Source of the DNA: Mycobacterium colombiense | GTDB taxonomy: Bacteria; Actinomycetota; Actinomycetes; Mycobacteriales; Mycobacteriaceae | Reading direction: 5' to 3' | DNA length: 64,000 bases | Assembly (NCBI RefSeq): GCF_003284935.1 | Contig: NZ_QMEV01000014.1 | Location: 28,577 to 92,576, forward strand | Shown here: positions 36,589 to 44,082 of the stretch, one piece after another | Layout: the number at the start of each line of letters is the position of its first letter | Position numbering within the stretch: the first letter of the stretch is position 1 | Program-made: the position numbers and the translations under genes | The notes under the pieces: model-generated | Databases searched by the model: none | What the model saw: the letters and a program-made list of their open reading frames with translations, nothing else | Told to the model about the DNA's origin: nothing

Positions 36589-36789
36589 GACGTGACTCCC
36601 AGCGGGTTCTCGACCAAGACGAGGGTGACGGTACTGCAATCGCTCGGCCGTCGGGAGTGCCTAAGAAATCGGCACGGCAGGTCTTCCACGGTTCGACCCG
36701 ATTCTCACGAATGAGACAACCGCATGCCGTTCCAGTCGCACCCAGACCGGGTACGCCACAACGATGACCACTTGGCACAAGGACTTGTA

Positions 36790-37785
36790 GTGACCGCCAT
36801 GAAAATTGATCTTGCCTTCTGGGATTACGACCGGACACGGGGGCTGACCGATGGCACAGTCGAGATCGACGGTGTGGACGCCCGCTTCCACAGCGCTCGT
36901 ATCGTCACCGAGATCTTCGAGCCAATGATCCGCCAGCACGCATTCGACGTGTCAGAACTCGGCCTGACCTACTTCCTGCGCACGATGGATTTCGACGACC
37001 CGCCGTTTCTGGCGATCCCCGTGTTTCCAAACCGCTGCTTTCGGCATTCGGCGATCTACGTCAACAAGGACAGCGACATCACGCGGCCGCAGGACCTAGC
37101 CGGCAAGACGGTCGGCGAACTCGCCGTCTACGGCCACGATGCCGGGGTGATGCCGAAGGGAATACTGTCGGATGAGTTCGGTGTGACGCCCGAGCAGTGC
37201 CGGTGGATCGTCGGTCCGATCGACTTCCCCATGGCACCAGTTGATTTCATACCGCAACCACACCCTGCCGACGTCGAGGTCACCTGGACCGGCGATGATC
37301 TGGGCAAGCAACTGGAGGCGGGCCAGATCGACGCCCTGATCTCGGCCGACGTGCCCGAGTGCGTGCTGCACAAGTCGCCCCAAGTTGGGCGTTTGTTCGA
37401 TGACTACGAAACGGTCGAGCGCGACTACTACCAGCGCACCGGAATCTTTCCGATCATGCACACGGTCGTGGTCCGCAAAGATCTGGCCGCCCAGCGGCCC
37501 GACATCGTGAGCGCCGTCTACCGGGGCTTCTGCGATGCCAAGGACGCAGCTGCCGAGCAGCTGGTGAAGGGCATGACCTTCAACAACATGGCCAGCATGG
37601 TGCCTTGGTTGACCAAGCGCATCGAGAACGACCGAGATCTCCTGGGCCACGATTGGTGGCCCTACGGCGTCAGCGCCAACCGCGCGGCGCTCGACGCGGT
37701 CCTGCGCTATCACTACGAGCAGGGCCTCACCAGCCGCAGGTTCACCTGTGAGGACGTGTTTGTCGACTATCTCCTGGACACCTGA
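36790..37785 (+). CDS. 4,5-dihydroxyphthalate decarboxylase-like (Pht5/periplasmic-binding-fold) protein
   Basis: 331 aa from GTG 36790 (AAGGA 6 nt upstream); ATG 36799 is the alternative. No signal peptide, so cytosolic in spite of its binding-protein fold. Similar in layout to Pht5-type decarboxylases: MKIDLAFWDYDRTRGLTDGTVEIDGVD, FDVSELGLTYFLRTMDF, FPNRCFRHSAIYVNKDSDI, DLAGKTVGELAVYGHDAGVMPKG. This family removes a ring carboxylate or acts on related aromatics; activity here is an inference. Its TGA overlaps the ATG of the next gene by one base. Lower GC than neighbours and absent from the M. tuberculosis counterpart, suggesting transfer. Confidence 0.8.
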   Translation: MTAMKIDLAFWDYDRTRGLTDGTVEIDGVDARFHSARIVTEIFEPMIRQHAFDVSELGLTYFLRTMDFDDPPFLAIPVFPNRCFRHSAIYVNKDSDITRPQDLAGKTVGELAVYGHDAGVMPKGILSDEFGVTPEQCRWIVGPIDFPMAPVDFIPQPHPADVEVTWTGDDLGKQLEAGQIDALISADVPECVLHKSPQVGRLFDDYETVERDYYQRTGIFPIMHTVVVRKDLAAQRPDIVSAVYRGFCDAKDAAAEQLVKGMTFNNMASMVPWLTKRIENDRDLLGHDWWPYGVSANRAALDAVLRYHYEQGLTSRRFTCEDVFVDYLLDT

Positions 37786-38774
37786 TGAAAATCGTCGGGC
37801 TCGAAGAGCATTTCGCCACCTCCGAGGTAATCGCCGCCTGGCAAAGGGTGGACCCGGAGCAACGCGATCTCGCAATCGAAATGTCCACCGGAAACGATAA
37901 CGAGCGTCTGTTGCTCGACCTCGCCGACCACAGGATCGCCCGAATGGACGAGGTCGGCGTCGACGTTCAGGTGCTATCGCTGACGACACCGGGCGTGCAA
38001 AGTGTCGAGCCGAGCTGTGCAGTACCGCTTGCGGGTGCCGCCAACGACCGGATGGCCGAGATCATCCGCGCCCGGCCCGACCGATTTCAGGGCTTCGCCA
38101 CCCTTCCGACCACCGCGCCGGGTGAGGCCACGCGGGAGCTGCGACGGGCCGTGGCCGAACTAGGCCTCAACGGAGCGATGCTGTTCGGTCGTACCGGTGC
38201 GGACAACCTCGATCACCCCGATTTCCTACCGATCCTGGAGGCCGCCGCCGAACTGCGCGCACCCCTTTACCTGCACCCACAATCGCCGCTGCCGACGGTT
38301 CGGAACGCGTATTACGGCGGGTTCGACTGCGCCCTTGAGACGGCATTCGCCACGGCAGGGATCGGCTGGCACTACGAAACCGGTATCCAAGCGCTCCGCC
38401 TGGTGTTGTCCGGTGTGTTCGAGCGGCTGCCCGACCTGCAGATCATCCTTGGCCACTGGGGCGAGGTCACACTGTTTTATCTGGATCGGATTGACATGCT
38501 GAGCGCTCCAGCACACTTGCCGCGCAACGTATCCGAATACTTCGCCACCAATGTGTCGGTCACGCCGAGTGGAATCTTCAGCCAGCGATACCTGCAGTGG
38601 GCGATCGACATCCTGGGCATCGACCGAATCCTGTTTGCCACCGACTACCCCTTCGTACTCTTCGACAACGGCGCAGCATCACGCTTTCTCGAGGAGGCGG
38701 ACCTCAGTGCTGCCGATCGCGACAAGATCGGTTTCGGCAACTGGGCCAGGCTCTGCGCCGACATCCAGCGCTGA
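37785..38774 (+). CDS. Amidohydrolase-family (ACMSD/gamma-resorcylate type) decarboxylase
   Basis: 329 aa. Amidohydrolase_2 TIM barrel. Metal and catalytic residues of gamma-resorcylate and related decarboxylases are intact: Glu7-x-His9 in LEEHF, His164 in YLHPQSP, His224 in LGHWGE and Asp287 in FATDYP (His164 and Asp287 have the same numbers as in the gamma-resorcylate enzyme as I remember it). It would cleave CO2 from a hydroxybenzoate-type acid, or hydrate the reverse. Coupled with the Pht5-like gene by a TGATG junction, so the two form an operon for aromatic-acid breakdown. Cytosolic. Confidence 0.86.
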   Translation: MKIVGLEEHFATSEVIAAWQRVDPEQRDLAIEMSTGNDNERLLLDLADHRIARMDEVGVDVQVLSLTTPGVQSVEPSCAVPLAGAANDRMAEIIRARPDRFQGFATLPTTAPGEATRELRRAVAELGLNGAMLFGRTGADNLDHPDFLPILEAAAELRAPLYLHPQSPLPTVRNAYYGGFDCALETAFATAGIGWHYETGIQALRLVLSGVFERLPDLQIILGHWGEVTLFYLDRIDMLSAPAHLPRNVSEYFATNVSVTPSGIFSQRYLQWAIDILGIDRILFATDYPFVLFDNGAASRFLEEADLSAADRDKIGFGNWARLCADIQR

Positions 38775-38820
38775 CAGTGGTCGCTCGGCAAAGGCGATGC
38801 CAAACCACGCAGCATGGTTC

Positions 38821-38836
38821 TACCATCAGTGGCGTG
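38821..38836 (+). promoter_or_regulatory. Leaderless promoter of php
   Basis: TACCAT (38821-38826), a TANNNT -10 hexamer, is exactly 7 nt before GTG 38834. This is the typical spacing for mycobacterial leaderless transcripts and supports that start codon and a promoter independent of the upstream decarboxylase operon. Confidence 0.55.
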
Positions 38837-39814
38837 TCAGAACTCAATACCGCTCGGGGGTCCATCGATACTGCCGATCTCGGCGTCACGCTCATGCATG
38901 AGCACGTGTTCATCATGACCACCGAGATCGCCGAGAACTATCCCGAAGCGTGGGGCGACGAGGACAAGCGCGTCGCCGACGCCGTGAACCGGCTCAACGA
39001 ACTCAAGGCCCGCGGCGTGGACACCATCGTCGACCTCACCGTGATCGGCCTGGGCCGCTACATTCCGCGGATCGCCCGGGTCGCGGCCCAGACCGAGCTG
39101 AATATCGTTGTGGCGACTGGCCTTTACACCTACAACGACGTCCCGATGTACTTCCACTACCTCGGTCCGGGCGCACTGGCGGGCGGCCCGGAGATCATGA
39201 CCGACATGTTCGTCCGCGACATCGAGCAGGGCATCGCCGACACCGGCATCAAGGCCGGGATCCTCAAGTGCGCGACCGACGAACCCGGCGTCACACCGGG
39301 CGTCGAGCGGGTGCTGCGCGCGGTCGCCCAGGCGCACAAGCGCACCGGTGTGCCGATCTCGACGCACACCCACGCGGGGCTGCGGCGCGGGCTCGAGCAG
39401 CAGCGCATCTTCGAAGAAGAGGGCGTCGACCTGAGCCGGGTGATCATCGGGCACTCCGGCGACAGCACCGACATCGGCTACCTCGAGGAGCTCATCGCCG
39501 CCGGCTCCTACCTCGGGATGGACCGCTTCGGCATCGACGCGTTCCTGCCCTTCGAGGATCGGGTGAACACGGTGGTGCAGATGTGCGAGCGCGGACACGC
39601 CGACAAGATGGTGCTCTCGCACGACGCCAACTGTTACTTCGATGCGATCCCGGAGGAGCTGGGGTCGCAGATGCTGCCGAACTGGCACTACCTGCACATC
39701 CACAACGACGTCATCCCGGCGCTCAAGGAGCGCGGCGTCACCGACGAGCAGCTGCATACGATGCTGGTCGACAACCCGCGCCGCATCTTCGAGCGGCAGG
39801 GCGCGTATGAGTGA
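38834..39814 (+). CDS. php: Phosphotriesterase-like lactonase Php
   Basis: 326 aa from GTG 38834 (leaderless pattern upstream). Binuclear-metal amidohydrolase: His22 and His24 in LMHEHVF, carboxylated Lys145 in GILKCATDE, His178 in STHTHAG, His207 in IGHSGD, Asp264 in LSHDANC, as in the M. tuberculosis orthologue Rv0230c (a PLL hydrolysing N-acyl homoserine lactones and oxo-lactones with weak paraoxonase activity). GSYLGMDRFGIDAFLPFEDRV is the substrate loop. Overlaps the CoA ligase gene by 8 nt. Confidence 0.95.
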   Translation: MSELNTARGSIDTADLGVTLMHEHVFIMTTEIAENYPEAWGDEDKRVADAVNRLNELKARGVDTIVDLTVIGLGRYIPRIARVAAQTELNIVVATGLYTYNDVPMYFHYLGPGALAGGPEIMTDMFVRDIEQGIADTGIKAGILKCATDEPGVTPGVERVLRAVAQAHKRTGVPISTHTHAGLRRGLEQQRIFEEEGVDLSRVIIGHSGDSTDIGYLEELIAAGSYLGMDRFGIDAFLPFEDRVNTVVQMCERGHADKMVLSHDANCYFDAIPEELGSQMLPNWHYLHIHNDVIPALKERGVTDEQLHTMLVDNPRRIFERQGAYE

Positions 39815-41279
39815 GCCGATCCCGCCGATCGGCACGCAGATTTCGGCACTGGCCGAACTCGCCCCCGACGAGCCGGCGGTCACCTGCGACGGCATCACCC
39901 TCACCCGCGCCCAGCTCGACCGCTCGACGAATCGGCTGGCCCGCGCCTACGCCGAGCGCGGTGTGGGTGTCGGTGACTACGTGACCATGGTGCTGCCGAA
40001 TTCGGTCGAGTGGATCCAGGCCGCGGTGGCGTGCTGGAAGCTGGGCGCGGTGCCGCAGCCGTTGTCCGCCCGGTTGCCCGACGCGGAGTTGCAGGCCCTG
40101 CTGGACTTGCGGCCACCCGCCCTGCTGGTCGGGCGCGACCACCCTGGAATGGCAAGCGTGCCAGCAGGTTTCGAGCCCGATCCGACGTTGTCCGACGCGG
40201 CGTTGCCCGAGGCGGTGTCGCCGGTGTGGAAGGCGATGGGATCCGGCGGCAGCACCGGGCGGCCCAAACTGATCGAATCCGGCGGCGACAGCCGGATACC
40301 GTCGGCGATCGGCTACCCGCTGGGCGCCCAGGAAGGCGACACCACCCTGGTGCCGGTGCCGTTGAGCCACAACACCGGTTTCAGTACCGCGACGATCGCG
40401 CTGCTGATGCGCCATCACCTGGTGCTGATGAGCCGGTTCGACCCCGAGCGGTTTCTGCGACTTATCGCCGACCACCGCGTGACGTTCCTGACGACGGTGC
40501 CGACGATCATGCAGCGGACGCTGCCGGTCTACCAGGCCGACCCGGATACCTACGACCTGTCGTCGATCCGCCGGTTCTGGCATCTGGGCGCGCCCTGCCC
40601 GCCCGCCATCAAGCAGGCATGGATCGACCTGCTGGGCCCGGAGAAAGTCTGGGAGCTCTACGGCGGCACCGAATTACAGGCGCTGACCTTCATCTCCGGG
40701 GACCAATGGCTGGCGCACCGCGGCTCGGTCGGCGTGGTGGTCGCCGGGGAGATGAAGGTGCTCGACGACGACGGCAATCCCTGCCCGCCCGGGGTCGTCG
40801 GCGAGATCTATATGCGGCCCGGCCCGGACAGCGCGCCCACCTACCGCTACGTCGGCGCCACGGCGAAAAGCCGCGACGGCTGGGACTCACTGGGTGATCT
40901 GGGCTATTTCGACGCCGACGGCTTCCTGTACCTCTCGGACCGGCGGGTCGACATGTTCACCGTCGGCGGCCGCAACGTCTACCCCGCCGAGATCGAGAAC
41001 GCGCTCTCGGCGCACCCGGACGTGTTGTCCTGTCTGGTCGTCGGCGTCCCCCACGACGACCTGGGCCAGGTGCCGTACGCGCTGGTGCACCCGCAAGAAG
41101 GTTCCGCTCTGGATTCCGTTGGTGTGCAAGCGTTTCTGCGCGACCACGTGGCCGGGTACAAGGTGCCACACACCGTCGAGTTCGTCGACACCCCGCTACG
41201 CGACGACGCCGGCAAGGCCCGCCGGTCGGCGGTCCGCGAACAGATCATCGAGCGTCTGGCGGCCGCGGAAGCCAGCTGA
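39807..41279 (+). CDS. AMP-dependent acyl-CoA ligase
   Basis: 490 aa from ATG 39807 inside the php 3' end, so translation is coupled to php. ANL superfamily: ATP loop MGSGGSTGRPKLIESG (near residue 145), LWELYGGTE-type adenylate motif (VWELYGGTELQAL), DGWDSLGDLGYFDADG with the hinge Asp, and the C-terminal catalytic Lys in DDAGKARRSAV. It activates a carboxylic acid as its CoA ester. Pairing with a lactonase suggests opening of a lactone to a hydroxy-acid followed by CoA activation, an inference. M. tuberculosis has no such gene beside php. Confidence 0.91.
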   Translation: MSEPIPPIGTQISALAELAPDEPAVTCDGITLTRAQLDRSTNRLARAYAERGVGVGDYVTMVLPNSVEWIQAAVACWKLGAVPQPLSARLPDAELQALLDLRPPALLVGRDHPGMASVPAGFEPDPTLSDAALPEAVSPVWKAMGSGGSTGRPKLIESGGDSRIPSAIGYPLGAQEGDTTLVPVPLSHNTGFSTATIALLMRHHLVLMSRFDPERFLRLIADHRVTFLTTVPTIMQRTLPVYQADPDTYDLSSIRRFWHLGAPCPPAIKQAWIDLLGPEKVWELYGGTELQALTFISGDQWLAHRGSVGVVVAGEMKVLDDDGNPCPPGVVGEIYMRPGPDSAPTYRYVGATAKSRDGWDSLGDLGYFDADGFLYLSDRRVDMFTVGGRNVYPAEIENALSAHPDVLSCLVVGVPHDDLGQVPYALVHPQEGSALDSVGVQAFLRDHVAGYKVPHTVEFVDTPLRDDAGKARRSAVREQIIERLAAAEAS

Positions 41280-41327
41280 CCGACGCCGCCAAGGATTCTC
41301 CAAGGACGCCGCACCATCGTCGGGGAC

Positions 41328-41804
41328 ATGCGGATCGAGCCGTTGAGTACCGAGCTGATCGAACGTTATCTGCGCTCGCGCCAGCTGCGGTTCTTCCGCA
41401 GCGACGACGGCGAGGAGTTCCTGCTGCTGTCCAGCTACGAGCGCGGCAAGCTGCACGTCAACCTGCGGGTCAACGGTTTACGGCGCGACTTGCTGGAGAT
41501 CTCGATCAGCCCGTCCGCCTACTACCCGGCCGGCGAGCGCCCACGCCTGATGGAACTGATGAACGATTGGAACCGAGACACCTACTGGCCCAAGTTGTTT
41601 CTGCGCGAGACGGCTCAGCCCAGCCACGTCAGCGTCGTCGGTGAGAACGCCTACCTGCTCAGCGACGGCATCCATCTCGAGGCGCTGGGCAATCTCATCG
41701 AATCGGCCGTCGAGTACGGGCGCGATCTGTTCGCCAAGATCGAGCGGGCCATCTGTCTACCGTCCGCGCACGAGCTGGAAGAGTGGATGGACCGCACCGG
41801 CTAG
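41328..41804 (+). CDS. YbjN-domain (type III secretion chaperone-like fold) protein
   Basis: 158 aa, ATG 41328. YbjN domain pattern: LSTELIERYLRSRQLRFFRSDDGEEFLLL, then LRVNGLRRDLLEISISPSAYYPAGERPRLMELMNDWNRDTYWPKLFLRE, and HVSVVGENAYLLSDGIHLEALGNLIESAVEYGRDLFAKI. Common in actinobacteria, thought to be a small chaperone-like or stress protein; the exact role is unknown. Its TAG lies within the left copy of a 36-bp repeat that flanks the insertion downstream. On the far side of the insertion is the acyltransferase. Confidence 0.88.
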   Translation: MRIEPLSTELIERYLRSRQLRFFRSDDGEEFLLLSSYERGKLHVNLRVNGLRRDLLEISISPSAYYPAGERPRLMELMNDWNRDTYWPKLFLRETAQPSHVSVVGENAYLLSDGIHLEALGNLIESAVEYGRDLFAKIERAICLPSAHELEEWMDRTG

Positions 41805-41836
41805 GGCGCGATCACGTCGGCTTCCGCGTCGACACC
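41801..41836 (-). repeat. Left flank repeat: orphan 3' end of an acyltransferase gene
   Basis: 36 bp that align with 44047-44082 with 4 mismatches. Read on the minus strand it encodes GVDAEADVIAP plus stop, whereas the acyltransferase ends GVDAEADAIAP. The sequence diverges right after position 41836. It is a relic of the acyltransferase 3' end, cut off from its gene by the 2.2-kb insertion. Confidence 0.8.
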
Positions 41837-42005
41837 TGGGTCCAAGCGAAGCCGGCCCACTCAACAATGACGTGTACGGGTTAAAGGTCGCATGACATGC
41901 CTGTAGCAAGCCGGCCAAATTAAGTGCGAGTGCCGCCAGCGGTGAAGGCCTGCTAGGCAGTTCATAGACGATGATAGGTGAATGGCTCGGACCCTCTCGA
42001 TTGCC

Positions 42006-42021
42006 TACACTTTCGCTTGTG
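42006..42021 (+). promoter_or_regulatory. Leaderless promoter of the EspC-like gene
   Basis: TACACT (42006-42011) then 7 nt and GTG 42019: a TANNNT hexamer at leaderless distance. The 180 nt between the left flank repeat and this promoter (41837-42005) shows no gene. Confidence 0.5.
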
Positions 42022-42318
42022 CAGGAGACGTTGCGGGTAAATAACGCAGGCGTGCAAGCGATAGCGGCCCGCTGGGCCGTCTCTGCGGACGATTTGAACG
42101 CGATGGTGTCGCCGGCGACTTTCGGATTGTCATGGCAGCCCAGCGCGACGGCAGTCAACGCCGCCCACGCCGATGTCACAGTCTTCACCGCGGCACTGGC
42201 CGCTCGGGTAGGGTCCACCGCTACGCACGTCTCTGAAGCAGACCGCCGTTATCTTGCCAACGAGAACCGATCGGCTAATCAGCTGGCCTCTGTGGTGCAG
42301 CCCGTGATAAGCGTGTAG
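42019..42318 (+). CDS. EspC-like small type VII secretion substrate
   Basis: 99 aa from GTG 42019 (an in-frame ATG at 41971 would precede the promoter). The layout is that of EspC/DUF2580 proteins: TLRVNNAGVQAIAARWAVSA, a helical hairpin through FTAALAARVGSTATHVSEAD, and the tail RRYLANENRSA. The tail holds Y78-x3-E82, the YxxxD/E signal that directs ESX export. It does not have a WXG turn (LSWQPS only). It lies 2 nt before the next gene, with which it is presumably co-translated and possibly co-exported. Confidence 0.75.
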   Translation: MQETLRVNNAGVQAIAARWAVSADDLNAMVSPATFGLSWQPSATAVNAAHADVTVFTAALAARVGSTATHVSEADRRYLANENRSANQLASVVQPVISV

Positions 42319-42320
42319 CG

Positions 42321-43445
42321 ATGGCCACGGTCGCAGGGGTTCCTGGCCTGTCGGCGGTGTTGACCTGGCCGACCGACCATCTCACTGAGGCGGCCGCCCA
42401 CTGGGAGACCGTGGCCGAGCGCAGCTATGCGCTGTCCCACCAGGTATGGCGGGACGCCGCTTCGGTCGATTGGCGAGGCGAAGCCGCTACGGCGCTGCGC
42501 GTCGCGACGCGCGCTGACATGGAAACCGTCAGCTCAGCTGCCGACCAGCTGCAGGCGGCTGCACGCGTGGCGCGCAACGGCGCCTCTGACTTATATGCCG
42601 CCCGCTCCCGAGTCCGCTACGCCATACAGGATGCCCAATCGGCGGGATATAAAGTCGGCGAAGACCTTTCCGTCACAGATCGCATGGTTGGCGGATCGAC
42701 CGCGCAGCGGGCCGCCCGCCAATCCCAAGCGCAAGTCCTCGCCGGCGAGATCCGCCGGCGCGCCGCACAATTGGTCGCCCTAGACCAACAAGTCGCCGGG
42801 AAAATTACCGCCGCAGTGGCCGGTGTCAGCGACACTTTCCCGCAACGTCCGGCCTTCGACAGTCCACCGAAGGACAACCCCGTCCACACCGTCGACAGTC
42901 ACACCTTCAAAGACGACCCAGCCCCGCAGCCATGGCAACCACCCCCGCCGCCATACCCCCAAGGCAAGCCTGTAGGCCCCGGCTTGCCGCCCGAAGGTGT
43001 TCGCCCGCCTGTCGATGGACCGGTGACCGTCGGACCGGCTAGTAAGCCGAGCGCCCAAGCAAAGGGCGAACAGCACTTGTGGGACAAGAACGGCGGCGAG
43101 TGGCGGTACGACCCTGGCCAAGATCGGTATCACTACCCGCACTGGGACTACAACCCGCACAACGCGCCGAACAGCAGGTGGGGCAACGTCGGAATCAACG
43201 ATCTTCCAACTCACAAGGAAGCGTCAGCCCCACCGCGCTCGGGGACGGTCGGTATCCCGCCCACCGCCCCCCAACCCCCAGCTCCTGCACCTAAACTGCC
43301 AGCGCCGAAGCTGGGTGAGGAACCGGTAATCGGCGGCGGACCTTCTTTTGGACCGCAAGTGATCCCGCCGCCACATGCTCATAAACACTGGCTCGGCGAA
43401 ACCAACATCGAAGAATGGGAAGAAGGCCCGGCCGGCAGCCACTGA
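42321..43445 (+). CDS. WXG-containing, proline-rich protein; candidate type VII secreted effector
   Basis: 374 aa, ATG 42321. Residues 1-175 are helical with W51-R-G53 (VDWRGEAATAL), like the N-terminal domains of large ESX substrates. A long proline-rich linker follows (PQPWQPPPPPYPQGKPVGPG) and then a compact aromatic/His/Asp-rich piece near residues 250-300 (HLWDKNGGEWRYDPGQD, HYPHWDYNPHNAPNSRWGNV). The end is again proline-rich, closing HKHWLGETNIEEWEEGPAGSH. The carrier-linker-tip plan resembles polymorphic toxins, and the HWDYNPH-like segment could be an enzyme core; no family is assigned. Lower GC than the surrounding genes. Alternatively a structural or ESX-dependent surface protein. 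Confidence 0.65.
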   Translation: MATVAGVPGLSAVLTWPTDHLTEAAAHWETVAERSYALSHQVWRDAASVDWRGEAATALRVATRADMETVSSAADQLQAAARVARNGASDLYAARSRVRYAIQDAQSAGYKVGEDLSVTDRMVGGSTAQRAARQSQAQVLAGEIRRRAAQLVALDQQVAGKITAAVAGVSDTFPQRPAFDSPPKDNPVHTVDSHTFKDDPAPQPWQPPPPPYPQGKPVGPGLPPEGVRPPVDGPVTVGPASKPSAQAKGEQHLWDKNGGEWRYDPGQDRYHYPHWDYNPHNAPNSRWGNVGINDLPTHKEASAPPRSGTVGIPPTAPQPPAPAPKLPAPKLGEEPVIGGGPSFGPQVIPPPHAHKHWLGETNIEEWEEGPAGSH

Positions 43446-43633
43446 TTTGCTTCTGAAGCAAATAGGCTCACCCGCAATCGGTCCCGACCACTATGCACTG
43501 CTGCGGCCCTCACGCCGAACACTTTGATCCCAGCGGTGAACCTGTTCGAGACACAAGATGGTAGGACCGGGGTGCAATTAGCGCAGCCGCCAACAGCTTC
43601 CGGCCATTAACATTTGTTTGACAATGAGAAAGC

Positions 43634-44041
43634 ATGGTGCTTATGAGCGTGATTTATGCCGAACTGGCCGAAAAGCTGTACATGGGCGACGATGCGGTGC
43701 TGCTGGCGATGGATACCGCTGGCGTCGACACTGTCCTTGCGGCACTGACTGAGGCCGCACAACAGGCTTCAGCCCGGCTGGACCACGGGGCAACGATTCA
43801 CCAGTTCATCATCGAGCCGGAAGCTGCCGAGATTGAATTTCGCGACGGCGCCGTGGTGTGGCGGTTGGACGCGGCCGTTGCCGCGGAGATCATCGAATTG
43901 CTGACGGAAATGCATGATCACCCCGGCTCGGGCCACCACTATGTGGACATCTCCAAGCCCGCCGACTTGCTCGTACTGTCGATGAACGAGTACCCCCTGA
44001 ACCTCTTACCTCCCGAAGCCGTATACCCGCGCCCGAGCTGA
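43634..44041 (+). CDS. Small acidic protein, candidate immunity protein
   Basis: 135 aa from ATG 43634 (MVLMSVIYAELAEKLYMGDDAVLL; ATG 43643 is also possible). Strongly acidic, no signal peptide or membrane helix, mixed alpha/beta pattern (AEIEFRDGAVVWRLDAAVAAEIIELLTEMHD, YVDISKPADLLVLSMNEYP). Its size, acidity and place 188 nt behind the WXG protein are those of an immunity gene. The gap (43446-43633) holds TTGACA at 43618-43623 but no clear full promoter. The right flank repeat begins 6 nt after its stop. Confidence 0.65.
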   Translation: MVLMSVIYAELAEKLYMGDDAVLLAMDTAGVDTVLAALTEAAQQASARLDHGATIHQFIIEPEAAEIEFRDGAVVWRLDAAVAAEIIELLTEMHDHPGSGHHYVDISKPADLLVLSMNEYPLNLLPPEAVYPRPS

Positions 44042-44046
44042 AACTC

Positions 44047-44082
44047 CTAGGGCGCGATCGCGTCCGCCTCGGCGTCGACACC
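44047..44082 (-). repeat. Right flank repeat: authentic 3' end of the acyltransferase gene
   Basis: The last 11 codons and stop of the acyltransferase gene (GVDAEADAIAP), 32 of 36 bases matching 41801-41836. Together the two copies bracket the 2.2-kb T7SS-like cassette. Confidence 0.8.

Noticed and set aside
34483..36714. Plus-strand 743-codon frame opposite fadE4
   Set aside because: Shadow of fadE4; no start signal and no similarity to known families.
42004..43445. PE/PPE-type genes
   Set aside because: Neither PE nor PPE signatures (no N-terminal Pro-Glu or Pro-Pro-Glu, no SVP or PxxP domain) are present. EspC-like plus WXG-containing fits better.
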